NCBI RefSeq assembly: GCF_024029355.1
Contig: NZ_CP097117.1
Location: forward strand, 1,054,001 to 1,118,000
Direction of reading: 5' to 3'
Source: Fructilactobacillus cliffordii
GTDB taxonomy: Bacteria; Bacillota; Bacilli; Lactobacillales; Lactobacillaceae
Length of the DNA: 64,000 bases
This document shows positions 6,861 through 15,110 of this stretch, one piece after another (within the stretch, counting starts at the first letter, position 1; each line of letters begins with the position of its first letter). The translations under genes and the position numbers were made by a program. Below the pieces are notes generated by a model that was given only the letters and a program-made list of their open reading frames with translations, made no database searches and was not told the origin of the DNA.

Positions 6861-9020
6861 TTATTTTTCCTGGTTTGAATCCGGATTTTGAATCTGAATT
6901 CTACTGGTATCACTGCGAGGTTCGTTAACTTCTGGGGCATCAGTCTTGTAGAGCTTTGTGGTGTCCTTTTTACCGTTGGTATCAAAGAGACTCTTTGACT
7001 TATCGCCTAATTGATTTTCGGTTCGTTTTTCATGACTAAGACCGTTTGAGTAGTTAAACTTCGTCGGATCAACCTTTTGGAAGCCATCGGGATGGTAGAA
7101 CTGCAGTAAATTTTGCTGGTTCAAAGTATCGGATAACGATAGTTCGGTGTTAACCTTCTCTTGAATTTCCTGTAGTTTTTTCTTTAACTTCTTGTCCGGA
7201 TGGATGACTTTGCCGGTCTTAGAATCATAGATGGTTCCGTCAACCGAAGTGTATTCCGGTGAGACCCAATCCTTATTCCGGAAGGCGACCACCTGATCGT
7301 GCTTGGCGGAGAAGAGGTCTGTTCCAAACTGAATGTACTTCTGGGAGTTAATTCCTAAGAGGTGCATCAATGTCGGTAAAACGTCAATTTCACCGCCGTA
7401 GGTGTGATCTACGTAGCCATTGTTAATGGATGGTGAGTTAATCATGAACGGGACCCGTTGCAATTGGGCATTATCAAAGTTATTCCACTTCGATTCACTC
7501 TTACCCAGTAATGGTGCCAGAGTTGGGTTTTCGGAATTAGACAGTCCGTAGTGGTCTCCGTAAAGGACCACGACCGTATTCTTAGCGAGACCGGTCTTAT
7601 CGAGGTAGTCATAGAATTCTTTAATTGACTGATCTAGATAATGGGCGGTGACAAAGTAGTTATTAACGGCGCTATCATCTGTATCCGGGGCCTTAATTTT
7701 ATTATCCTTGATGTCTTGATCATCAAGCTGGTACGGGAAGTGGTTGGTAACCGTGATGTACTTTGCGTAAAACGGCTGTTGTAGGTGTTGCAGGTATTTG
7801 ATGGAGTCCTTGAATAGCAACTTATCCTTTAGTCCATAACCAGTGGCTTTGTCACCGGTCGTATCGTAATAACTGGCATCAAAGAAGTACTGGTAGCCAA
7901 GGTTCTTGTAGGTATTGTTCCGGTTCCAGAAACTAGCCACGTTTCCGTGGAAGACAGCCGAACTGTAACCATCTTGACCAAGAATTGCAGGCGCTCCTTG
8001 GAAGGTATTGTCGCTTCCTAACTGGGCAAATAAGGATCCCTGTGGCAAGCCGTAGGTGCTGGTTTCTAGCATATTTTCGGCGTCAGAAGTTTTTCCCTGA
8101 CCAACTTGGTGGAAAAAGTTATCGAAAGCGTAAGTATGATTACTGTTGTAGATTTGGTTTAAGAACGGAGTGACTTCCTTACCGTTGATTTTTTTGTTAA
8201 TTAGAAATTGTTGGAAGCTTTCCAGGTGAATGACTACCACGTTTTTACCCTTTAACGTCCCAAACATGTTGGGGTTGGGTTCGGCGTAGTGGGCATCGGT
8301 AAACGCCTTCACGTTGTAGATTTCAGCCTTGTTGGCCTGGGAACGGAGCTCGTTTGACTGGTGCGTCTGAAAGGCATCATAAGCCGTAAAGACGTCTAAG
8401 CCTAAGTACTTAACCAAGTAATTGCGGTCAAATGCTCGGGTCAATAGTTGAGGACGATCCATGTCCGCTAATGTAATGTTAAAGGTTAGAAACAATGCTC
8501 CAATGGAAAAAACCGCAAAGGCAAACCGATTGGAAAGGCTTTGCTTATCAATCTTGATAACCCGAAACAGGAGTAGAAAGATAACAATGATGATGTCTAA
8601 CCAGTAGAAAACGTCGTGGGGCATCGTGAGCGCCAAAGACGCGCCACTCAGTCCTTGATCGACCTTGGAGTATCCGGTCATCGTGGACACGGTCATAAAA
8701 TCGGTGAATTCCCTAAAGTAAATCACGTTTAAATAGAGAAGCACGGTGTCAATGATGTCTAGAAGTAGGATAGCTGGATAAAAAAGTTTGGCCGGTTTAA
8801 AGTAAAATGCGAGCCCAAAGATTAGGATGGTCGTGGCAATTGGGTTAATGAACAGTAGCAAAAATTGCAACGTTCCCTCGGTTCCCAACGCAAAATCCGC
8901 AAAGTAGGCGTAAATGGTTTTTAACCAGAATAAAGCAATTGAGAATACAAAAAAGCCAACTCGAGTATTAACCTTGGCTAGAATCTGTTTTATGAATTTC
9001 AAAGGTAAGATTCCCTTCAT
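6861..9020 (-). CDS. Lipoteichoic acid synthase-like sulfatase-family membrane enzyme
   Basis: A 719-residue LtaS-family protein with five N-terminal membrane helices (about residues 20-190) and an extracellular sulfatase-fold domain. LtaS transfers glycerol phosphate from phosphatidylglycerol to the growing lipoteichoic acid chain. Visible metal-site motifs are VVIHLESFQ (about 260), the GKTSDAE loop with the nucleophile Thr (about 310) and LYGDHYG (about 490). The C-terminal tail of about 90 residues is polar and low-complexity. ATG 9020 lacks a close ribosome site. A TTG at 9002 sits 9 bases behind AAGGGA and may be the true start. Whether it is the main LtaS or a primase-type paralogue cannot be told. 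Confidence 0.92.
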   Translation of the reverse strand: MKGILPLKFIKQILAKVNTRVGFFVFSIALFWLKTIYAYFADFALGTEGTLQFLLLFINPIATTILIFGLAFYFKPAKLFYPAILLLDIIDTVLLYLNVIYFREFTDFMTVSTMTGYSKVDQGLSGASLALTMPHDVFYWLDIIIVIFLLLFRVIKIDKQSLSNRFAFAVFSIGALFLTFNITLADMDRPQLLTRAFDRNYLVKYLGLDVFTAYDAFQTHQSNELRSQANKAEIYNVKAFTDAHYAEPNPNMFGTLKGKNVVVIHLESFQQFLINKKINGKEVTPFLNQIYNSNHTYAFDNFFHQVGQGKTSDAENMLETSTYGLPQGSLFAQLGSDNTFQGAPAILGQDGYSSAVFHGNVASFWNRNNTYKNLGYQYFFDASYYDTTGDKATGYGLKDKLLFKDSIKYLQHLQQPFYAKYITVTNHFPYQLDDQDIKDNKIKAPDTDDSAVNNYFVTAHYLDQSIKEFYDYLDKTGLAKNTVVVLYGDHYGLSNSENPTLAPLLGKSESKWNNFDNAQLQRVPFMINSPSINNGYVDHTYGGEIDVLPTLMHLLGINSQKYIQFGTDLFSAKHDQVVAFRNKDWVSPEYTSVDGTIYDSKTGKVIHPDKKLKKKLQEIQEKVNTELSLSDTLNQQNLLQFYHPDGFQKVDPTKFNYSNGLSHEKRTENQLGDKSKSLFDTNGKKDTTKLYKTDAPEVNEPRSDTSRIQIQNPDSNQEK

Positions 9021-9148
9021 ATTAGTTCGATAACATGCCTTTAATGATAGCAGACTTTGAAATTAAAAAACACTAAGGAAAGTATAAGAATACCGAAGCG
9101 TGGGGGAGCGTGATATACTTAATTAAACGAGAAAGAGGATGAATGCAT

Positions 9149-9808
9149 ATGGCCAAATTTACATTATACTTAGTGCGCCACGGACAAACGTACTATAACG
9201 TCTTCAATAAGTTGCAGGGATGGAGTAATTCACCGTTAACCCAGCAGGGAATTGATGACGCTGTGGCCACCGGCAAACGACTTAAGGACATTAAGTTTAA
9301 AGCTGCCTACTGCAGTGATTTAACGCGAGCCCAGAAAACGATGTCGTTACTGTTTGACCAAAACGAAACCTTTAATTCAATTACGCCAATTGTGTCGCCA
9401 TTTTTCCGGGAGGAATTTTACGGCTACTTTGAAGGCCTGAACATGGACGAAGTTTGGTACCAAGCCGGAGCACCCCACGGAGCCAAAACTTTTGCTGAAA
9501 TTATTGACCAGTATGATATGAACGTGGCCAAGGATTTCTTAAAACAAGCCGATCCATTTCACATGGCTGAAAACGCAGAGGAATACTGGCATCGCTTGCA
9601 ACAGGGTTTAGATTTGATTACCAGTAATCCAAACATTGAGGACGGAGACAGCGTGTTGCTCGTGAGTCACGGGAACACATTGTTAAGTTTGGTCGATCGC
9701 TTTTCACAACCAGGACAGTTTGACCTCCGCACGCGACCGGCGAATGGTAGCATTACGAAATTAGCCGTCGACGGCGACCAGCTGACGGTAACAGACTATA
9801 ACAAGTAG
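9149..9808 (+). CDS. Histidine phosphatase (phosphoglycerate-mutase-like) family protein
   Basis: A 219-residue member of the histidine phosphatase superfamily. The phospho-acceptor motif LVRHGQT lies near residues 7-13. The second arginine is in the SDLTRAQKT segment and the second histidine in LVSHGNTL (about 173). Starts at 9143 and 9149 are both in frame; 9149 has the better distance to AGAGGA. It is probably a broad-specificity phosphatase rather than the glycolytic mutase. It is followed after 12 bases by a MerR-type regulator, likely in one transcript. Confidence 0.88.
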   Translation: MAKFTLYLVRHGQTYYNVFNKLQGWSNSPLTQQGIDDAVATGKRLKDIKFKAAYCSDLTRAQKTMSLLFDQNETFNSITPIVSPFFREEFYGYFEGLNMDEVWYQAGAPHGAKTFAEIIDQYDMNVAKDFLKQADPFHMAENAEEYWHRLQQGLDLITSNPNIEDGDSVLLVSHGNTLLSLVDRFSQPGQFDLRTRPANGSITKLAVDGDQLTVTDYNK

Positions 9809-9820
9809 GGAGGAATGAGG

Positions 9821-10288
9821 TTGGTAGATCAAGTAGATCACGCCGCTTTTTACAAGACATGTAATGAAGATAATTACATTTTTCGTATCGGGGAAGTCAG
9901 TAAAATGACGAATGTTTCTCCGCGCCAGTTACGCTACTGGGAACAAAAAGGCTACATTCATAGTGAAAGAAACGAAAAGATGGCGTCGCGAGTGTTTAAC
10001 CACGAAAACTTCATGATGGTTAAACTAATTAAATTTTACCTAGATCAAGATCACTCGCTGAGTACGGCCTTTGAAAAGGCCCAACACCACATGCAGATTG
10101 TGCGGTCGACCTACGCCTTCATTTTAAAAATGCACCATGGACTGGTCCAAAAAGACGGACACCAGATGATTGACATGGGTTATTTTAATAAGGAGCATAC
10201 GAAACGACTCTACGGGTATCTTGATGAAAATCAAGAAATTGTCTACACGGTTAGTGATATCGATGAGGCACCGAAATCAGCAGAATAG
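9821..10288 (+). CDS. MerR-family transcriptional regulator
   Basis: A DNA-binding regulator of about 155 residues. The N-terminal helix-turn-helix is recognisable as RIGEVSKMTNVSPRQLRYWE followed by the KGYI wing, as in MerR proteins, and continues into a helical segment. No cysteine-rich metal site is seen. The C-terminal 50 residues have no recognised effector domain. TTG 9821 is preferred as start because AGGGAGG (9807-9813) is 7 bases away; the ATG at 9815 is only one base from it. Its target is unknown. Confidence 0.85.
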   Translation: MVDQVDHAAFYKTCNEDNYIFRIGEVSKMTNVSPRQLRYWEQKGYIHSERNEKMASRVFNHENFMMVKLIKFYLDQDHSLSTAFEKAQHHMQIVRSTYAFILKMHHGLVQKDGHQMIDMGYFNKEHTKRLYGYLDENQEIVYTVSDIDEAPKSAE

Positions 10289-10294
10289 TAATGG

Positions 10295-10334
10295 AAAAAG
10301 CAGCCGACCTACATAAGGGAATCGACTGCTTTTT
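10295..10334 (+). terminator. Terminator after the MerR gene
   Basis: AAAAAGCAG-CCGA pairs with TCGA-CTGCTTTTT, followed by a U tract. Confidence 0.7.
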
Positions 10335-10348
10335 GAGTTGATTGAACA

Positions 10349-10380
10349 AAAAAAAGAACAGCATCAAAGCTGTTCTTTTT
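10349..10380 (-). terminator. Terminator after the tRNA
   Basis: AAAAAGAACAGC and GCTGTTCTTTTT around ATCAAA. On the minus strand it lies just downstream of the tRNA gene. Confidence 0.75.
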
Positions 10381-10385
10381 AATTA

Positions 10386-10458
10386 TGAGCGGTCAAGGAC
10401 TTGAACCCCAATCTCACGGACAAAGAGCCCGTTGCTCTAACAGTTGAGCTAACCGCTC
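10386..10458 (-). tRNA. tRNA-Lys (anticodon CTT) with unusual anticodon loop
   Basis: Read on the minus strand it folds as a full cloverleaf. The acceptor stem is GAGCGGT/ACCGCTC, the D stem GCTC/GAGC, the anticodon stem ACGGG/TCCGT and the T loop TTCAAGT. The discriminator base is A; CCA is not encoded. The seven-base anticodon loop reads CTCTTTG, giving anticodon CTT (lysine, AAG codons). Position 37 is T and 38 is G, where a purine (usually modified A) at 37 is the rule. Several T-stem pairs are wobble. It may be a divergent but functional gene or one losing function. Confidence 0.85.
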
Positions 10459-10553
10459 GTTTCATTACTCTTATAGTATAGCATGGGTAGTTTAGTTTGG
10501 CTACCCTTTCTAATCGTTTTTTCTTTTTTATGGAAGGTAGCCGTCAAAAAAGA

Positions 10554-10582
10554 TTGACACCTGTTAAAAATGGTGGTTTAAT
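10554..10582 (+). promoter_or_regulatory. Promoter of the Ser-leader transcript
   Basis: TTGACA (10554-10559), 17 bases, TTTAAT (10577-10582), about 30 bases before the leader ATG. Confidence 0.7.
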
Positions 10583-10612
10583 CAATGATATTAAAAACGG
10601 AAAGGAACTAGG

Positions 10613-10672
10613 ATGATGAACGAATTGATGCAAAAATTGATGTCCTCCTCTAACTCTACTTGGATTGTGTGA
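10613..10672 (+). CDS. Ser/Thr-rich leader peptide (19 aa), putative attenuator sensor
   Basis: ATG 10613 (or 10616) follows AAAGGA (10601-10606). The peptide reads MMNELMQKLM-SSSNST-WIV and ends at TGA 10670-10672. The cluster TCC TCC TCT AAC TCT ACT (10643-10660) gives four Ser and one Thr in six codons, just before the stop. The gene behind it is a SteT-like serine/threonine permease, so the leader composition matches the predicted cargo. The layout, with leader, competing hairpins, terminator and permease, is that of ribosome-mediated attenuation. Confidence 0.72.
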   Translation: MMNELMQKLMSSSNSTWIV

Positions 10673-10698
10673 CTCTAAGTAAGGTTAGTTTGGGATGC

Positions 10699-10817
10699 CT
10701 GGTTAGAAGTTCACGGAATTACTAGCCAGACCATCAGTTGTTCGAATCCTTCCTACGACTCGTTAAGCAAAGGCCCTGGTTAGTAACTACTACTAACTAG
10801 GGCCTTTTTGTTTTTTA
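10699..10817 (+). promoter_or_regulatory. Serine attenuator: mutually exclusive hairpins and terminator
   Basis: Segment 1 CTGGTTAG (10699-10706) and segment 3 CTGGTTAGT (10776-10784) are copies of each other. Both can pair with segment 2 ACTAGCCAG (10721-10729). Segment 3 is also the 5' arm of a 15-bp terminator hairpin (10771-10785 with 10791-10805) followed by TTTTTG and TTTTTT. Pairing 1:2 allows termination and pairing 2:3 prevents it. GACTCTAA at the leader stop (10671-10678) can pair, with one bulge, with TTAGAAGTT overlapping segment 1, offering a way for ribosome position to decide the outcome. Stretch CTGGTTAGTAACT is identical to 2109-2121 in the Ile attenuator. Confidence 0.72.
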
Positions 10818-10848
10818 TGATAACGAATGACAAAGGAGCGAGAAAGAA

Positions 10849-12180
10849 ATGGCAGAACAAAAATTAAAGCGGAGCATTGGACCTTTTACCGCGCTAGCGA
10901 TGGTAATGGGGACTGTCATCGGGGGCGGAGTTTTCTTCAAGATTGCCAGTGTGACAGCCGCAACCCATTCCGTTAGTTTGACTCTATTGGCTTGGGTGGT
11001 TGCCGGGATTTTAACCATTTGTGGGGGATTAACGGTTGCTGAACTAGGAGCCGCCATTCCAGAAACTGGTGGGAGTGTGCAGTACATGCGTCATACCTAC
11101 GGACCTTTGAGTGGATTCTTGTTGGGTTGGTCGGAAATGCTGATTTACGTCCCCGCTAACATGGCCGCTTTGGCGATTATCTTCGCCACCCAAGTGGTAA
11201 TTCTATTGCATTTGTCCACATCGCTAGTGGTGCCGATTGCGATTGTGGTTGTGGTGACGATTACCTGTTTAAACCTATTGGGGGCGAAGGTGGGGGGAAC
11301 AGTCCAATCGTTAACCTTGATTTTTAAACTGATCCCGGTTTTCTTAATTGTGATTGTGGGATTATTCATGCCCGGTCATGTGGATGTAACCTTCTTTCCG
11401 GTTACCCCCACGGATCACTCGAACGTGATTACCGCCTTTTCGGGAGGATTATTAGCTACTATGTTCGCCTACGAAGGTTGGATCAACGTGGGAGACATCG
11501 CTGGTGAAATGAAGAACCCCAAACGGGATATTCCCAAGGCCGTGGTGCTGGGATTAACCTTTATTATGATCATTTATGTATTGGTAAACTGGGTCTTCTT
11601 GAAAAACATGCCGATTAGTCAAATCGCCGGGAACCCGAACACGGCTGCCGAGGTAGCGGGCAAATTGTTTGGAAATCTCGGAGGTAAGTTAGTTACGATT
11701 GGAATCTTGGTTTCGGTATTTGGTACCATCAATGGTTACACCATGACGGGAGCGCGAATTCCGTACGCTTTAGCCAAACAAGACTTATTACCGTTTAGTA
11801 ACCTATTCCAACGCCTAAACCGGGCAGCGGCACCGTTTGTAGCCAGCTTGTTTATCCTGTTGATTGCTATTATCATGATCTTTTTAGGCAGCTTTGATCT
11901 GCTGACTGACATGTTAGTGTTTGTAATGTGGATCTTTAACTGTTTGCTATTCCTGGCCGTTTTCATTCTTAGAAAGAAAGAACCGCTTTTGGAACGGCCG
12001 TATCGGGTGCTTTGGTACCCGATTGTTCCCGCCATTGCCATTTTAGGTGGTCTCTTCATCGTGGTGACGACGTTGATTAACCAAACGGGATTAGCCTTTG
12101 CTGGATTAGGTATTACCGTAATTGGCGTGCCGGTTTACTACCTGCACCGTTACACGACGCGGAAAAAAGCCCAACAATAA
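10849..12180 (+). CDS. APC-superfamily permease, SteT-like serine/threonine exchanger
   Basis: A 443-residue transporter with 12 predicted membrane helices. It closely follows the SteT pattern: the TVIGGGVFFK motif in helix 1 (about residues 24-33), the LTVAELGAAIPETGG segment (about 61-75) and FAYEGWINVGDIAGEMKNP (about 207-225). B. subtilis SteT exchanges serine and threonine. Serine/threonine transport is therefore the first guess, and the Ser-rich leader peptide independently supports it. It starts at ATG 10849 behind AAAGGAG and is a single gene with its own terminator. General LAT-type exchange of other neutral amino acids is the alternative. Confidence 0.85.
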   Translation: MAEQKLKRSIGPFTALAMVMGTVIGGGVFFKIASVTAATHSVSLTLLAWVVAGILTICGGLTVAELGAAIPETGGSVQYMRHTYGPLSGFLLGWSEMLIYVPANMAALAIIFATQVVILLHLSTSLVVPIAIVVVVTITCLNLLGAKVGGTVQSLTLIFKLIPVFLIVIVGLFMPGHVDVTFFPVTPTDHSNVITAFSGGLLATMFAYEGWINVGDIAGEMKNPKRDIPKAVVLGLTFIMIIYVLVNWVFLKNMPISQIAGNPNTAAEVAGKLFGNLGGKLVTIGILVSVFGTINGYTMTGARIPYALAKQDLLPFSNLFQRLNRAAAPFVASLFILLIAIIMIFLGSFDLLTDMLVFVMWIFNCLLFLAVFILRKKEPLLERPYRVLWYPIVPAIAILGGLFIVVTTLINQTGLAFAGLGITVIGVPVYYLHRYTTRKKAQQ

Positions 12181-12194
12181 ACGTCATTAATTAG

Positions 12195-12236
12195 AAAAGC
12201 CTGCCGTTTCTCCCATGAGAAACGGCAGGCTTTTTG
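12195..12236. terminator. Strong bidirectional terminator
   Basis: AAAAGCCTGCCGTTTCTC and GAGAAACGGCAGGCTTTTT form an 18-bp stem around CCAT. Confidence 0.9.
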
Positions 12237-12275
12237 TTTATTAGTAAAAATTTACGATGCTGATAAGCTTTGTTA

Positions 12276-13199
12276 CTATCTATTAAAGAAGTCACTGAAG
12301 CGCATGATGAGCAGGACCACCACGACCAAAATCGCCGTAATCACAATGGTAATCTGCCAAGCCAAAGGACTATCCATGAACGGCAGTTTGACGTTTTCAC
12401 CGTAAAATCCAAACACAATGTTGGGGACCGTCAGGACAATCGAGAAGACGGTCAGAAATTTCATGGTCGTATTTAGGTTACTATCTAGCAGGTTTGAGTA
12501 GGCACCCGCAACTTGTTGAGCGGCTTGATTCGCCATCTGTGCCATGGAAAGCCCTTGTTGAATTTCGACGATGACGTCATCTAATGCATCGTTATCATCA
12601 TCAGATAGCGTTTTGCCCAGCTTGCGTTTAAGCATGGTTAACATATCGTTGTTAGCCGACAGTGAAGTTAAAAAGTAAACCAGGTCCGTCTGCAGGTTCA
12701 ACAACTGGTTAATCGCTGCTTTATTAGTACGCCCACGTAGATTTCGTTGGATGCTGGTCCGAATACTGTTAACGTGATTAATATAATCGAAGTATTGAAT
12801 CGCGAGTTGGTACATCGTTTTCAGCACAATGTCTAAAGGAGAGGCGTTGTCCCGCTGTAATTGGGGTAGTTTATCGACAACGGAGCGAATCAAGGGGTTC
12901 ACAAAGTTGGTTTGGTTAGCCGTGAAGGTAAACAAGGTGTTGCCGTGGATAATCAAGCCAATTGGTTCGGCAGCAATATCACCGTTGAATCGTGTTGGTT
13001 CGGCTACGTCAAAGATAATTAATAAAATCTGTTCGTCGTCGTAGTATTCCATCCGCGGGCGTTCATGGTGGTCCAACGCGTAATAGAGCATCTCAGTGGT
13101 GAGATGGTATTCTTGCTTTAACGTTTTTTTCTCGACGGGGAGACAATCAGTGACCTGTACCCAGTTGATGTTTTGATTAATTTTGTCCGTTTTAATCAT
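12276..13199 (-). CDS. CorA-family divalent cation transporter
   Basis: A 307-residue CorA-like channel for Mg or related divalent cations. It has a cytoplasmic alpha/beta domain, a long helix region and two C-terminal membrane helices (about 245-265 and 280-300). The pore-mouth signature, usually YGMN, reads FYGENVKLP here, so Met of the GMN motif is Glu. Such GxN variants occur among Gram-positive CorA relatives, but ion selectivity could differ. It starts at ATG 13199 behind GGGAGG and is transcribed alone, ending at the shared terminator at 12195-12236. Confidence 0.88.
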   Translation of the reverse strand: MIKTDKINQNINWVQVTDCLPVEKKTLKQEYHLTTEMLYYALDHHERPRMEYYDDEQILLIIFDVAEPTRFNGDIAAEPIGLIIHGNTLFTFTANQTNFVNPLIRSVVDKLPQLQRDNASPLDIVLKTMYQLAIQYFDYINHVNSIRTSIQRNLRGRTNKAAINQLLNLQTDLVYFLTSLSANNDMLTMLKRKLGKTLSDDDNDALDDVIVEIQQGLSMAQMANQAAQQVAGAYSNLLDSNLNTTMKFLTVFSIVLTVPNIVFGFYGENVKLPFMDSPLAWQITIVITAILVVVVLLIMRFSDFFNR

Positions 13200-13356
13200 G
13201 TGATTGCCTCCCTTTTATGCACTATCTTCAATTATAAGCGATTCTTAAGTAAATGTTTACCATCTAGCCCGATTTTCTTAGGATTTACAGTCAAAGTGTA
13301 ATTAAAAATTAATTTCAATAGGGTATAATGAAGAATACAAAGGAGTGCAGATAACC

Positions 13357-13998
13357 ATGAAACAAAAACCAGAAAAGTCGGAACGAAGCAGTTTGTGGTA
13401 TCCATTGATTGCTTTTTTAATTGTCGCCGGGGCGTGTTTAGCGCTTTACGGGACCTATAAAGTTCGGCAACACATGAATTATCAACGGATGATTGCTGCG
13501 CAAAAGAAATATGATGAAGAAAATAATCCGGTGTTAAAGCACGAACGCAAGTTTATCAAGCAGGTGGCTGATCCATCCGTGAAACTGTACAAGCAGGATC
13601 ACAAGGTTTTACCGAGCATCGTGATTGCCCAAGCCATTTTGGAATCGAACTGGGGCAAGTCGAAGTTGTATACGGAAGCCAATAACCCGTTTGGGATTAA
13701 AGGAACCTATAACGGTGATTACATTATGTATGAAACCGGGGAATACATTAATCACAAACACATTACTGAAAAGGCTCAATTCCGAAAGTATCCTGACTTA
13801 CAGTCCGCGATTGAAGACCACAACGAAGCGTTGTACGAAAAGTTCTTAAAACGCGACGATAAGATCACTGATTATCGTGAAGAAGCAAAACTATTACAAA
13901 AGAATACCTATGCAACCGATCCGGACTATGCCAATAAGTTGATTCGGGTAATTAAGGCCCATGACTTACAAAAGTACGATCAGGAGGCAATGAAGTAA
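13357..13998 (+). CDS. Membrane-anchored glucosaminidase (GH73) autolysin
   Basis: A 213-residue peptidoglycan hydrolase with a single N-terminal membrane helix (about residues 13-35) and a GH73 (Flg/LytG-type) domain outside the cell. Family signatures are the catalytic-Glu segment AQAILESNWGKS (about 86-97), NPFGIKG and the later YAT-DPDYANKLI tail. ATG 13357 is chosen because AAGGAG (13340-13345) has a workable distance; an in-frame GTG at 13345 overlaps it. TATAAT at 13324-13329 is the likely -10. It heads an operon with terC, trxA and nhaC (gaps of 34, -26 and 9 bases). Confidence 0.9.
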   Translation: MKQKPEKSERSSLWYPLIAFLIVAGACLALYGTYKVRQHMNYQRMIAAQKKYDEENNPVLKHERKFIKQVADPSVKLYKQDHKVLPSIVIAQAILESNWGKSKLYTEANNPFGIKGTYNGDYIMYETGEYINHKHITEKAQFRKYPDLQSAIEDHNEALYEKFLKRDDKITDYREEAKLLQKNTYATDPDYANKLIRVIKAHDLQKYDQEAMK

Positions 13999-14032
13999 GG
14001 AACATTAAATTGAAACATAAAGGAGATTTCAA

Positions 14033-14803
14033 GTGCTGGCACTACTAGAAAAGCTGTACGGCCCGTTTTTTGATCTACACAATTGGGAAACGGTTTTAAC
14101 TTCGGGAAATGACTGGTTAATCATCTTTTCCTTGGTAGTTTTAGAGTGTGTGATGTCGGTTGATAATGCAATTGTTCTGGCAACTCAGACCCAGGTGTTA
14201 CCCACGAAAAAATTACAGGAAGAATCCCTGTTTTACGGACTATGGGGAGCTTATATCTTCCGGTTCCTAGTAATTGGAGCCGGGGTGTATCTGATTCATT
14301 TTTGGGAAATTAAGGTCGTTGGTGCGATTTATTTAATCTACCTCTCGGTCAAATATTTTTTTCCACGGCGGTCTAAGTCGGGGAAAAAGCGGACCGTCAG
14401 AGTACTTGGTGATCCACACAGTCGCAAGTTTTTTTGGTGGGTCGTTATTCAAATTGAATTTATGGATATCCTGTTTTCGATTGATTCCGTGTTGGCCTCC
14501 CTTGCCGTCTCAAACAACCCGGTGGTGGTGTTAATTGGAGGAATGGTTGGAATATTAGCTATGCGAGGGATTGCCGAATTCATTATGAAAATCATGAAAC
14601 GGATTCCGGAGCTAAAAACGATGGCGTACGTGTTGGTCTTCATGATTGGAGTAAAATTGTTCCTCTCGATTCCAGCAATTGACATTGAAATTCCCGCCAC
14701 CTGGTTTGGAATCTTTGTGATTGCTGCGATTGTAGTCACGCTTATTATCCATTTTATCCGTCAAAGGAGGAATTCTAATGGCAATGGAGCTCAATCAAGC
14801 TAA
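14033..14803 (+). CDS. TerC-family integral membrane protein
   Basis: A 256-residue membrane protein of the TerC/YkoY family, now generally viewed as metal (Mn) exporters or metal-loading helpers for secreted enzymes. It has about seven or eight helices. The family signatures are ECVMSVDNAIVLA (about residues 37-49) and EFMDILFSIDSVLA (about 142-155), each with the buried acidic pair. It begins with GTG 14033 behind AAAGGAG. Its end overlaps the start of trxA by 26 bases, implying translational coupling. A link to metalation of cell-surface enzymes would fit its position beside an autolysin. Confidence 0.9.
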   Translation: MLALLEKLYGPFFDLHNWETVLTSGNDWLIIFSLVVLECVMSVDNAIVLATQTQVLPTKKLQEESLFYGLWGAYIFRFLVIGAGVYLIHFWEIKVVGAIYLIYLSVKYFFPRRSKSGKKRTVRVLGDPHSRKFFWWVVIQIEFMDILFSIDSVLASLAVSNNPVVVLIGGMVGILAMRGIAEFIMKIMKRIPELKTMAYVLVFMIGVKLFLSIPAIDIEIPATWFGIFVIAAIVVTLIIHFIRQRRNSNGNGAQSS

Positions 14804-15101
14804 TTTTACTTCGGCAGTCCAAGGTCCGATGACTTTAGTCGATTTCTGGGCCCCTTGGTGCGGACCATGTAAGATGATGGAGCCTGTATTAGCGCAATTA
14901 GAACAAGAATTTAGTGGGCGAGTGAAGTTCGCTAAGCTAAATGTTGATCAGAACCAGGAATTAGCCCAGCAGTATCACGTCTTAGGCCTCCCGAGTTATG
15001 TATTATTTGTGAATGGAACCGGCGTCGAAAAGGTGACCGGAGTTTATTCTAAGGAAAAACTAGCGCATTACTTAAACCGTAAGTTAGCAGCAAATAAGTA
15101 G
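14778..15101 (+). CDS. trxA: Thioredoxin
   Basis: A 107-residue thioredoxin with the active site WCGPCK at residues 28-33 and the cis-Pro segment LGLPSYVLF (about 71-79). It reduces disulfides in the cytoplasm, using thioredoxin reductase and NADPH. It starts at ATG 14778 behind AAAGGAGG located inside terC. Length and motifs are standard. Its second position in an envelope-function operon is unusual but not unique. Confidence 0.93.
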   Translation: MAMELNQANFTSAVQGPMTLVDFWAPWCGPCKMMEPVLAQLEQEFSGRVKFAKLNVDQNQELAQQYHVLGLPSYVLFVNGTGVEKVTGVYSKEKLAHYLNRKLAANK

Positions 15102-15110
15102 GAGATGACC

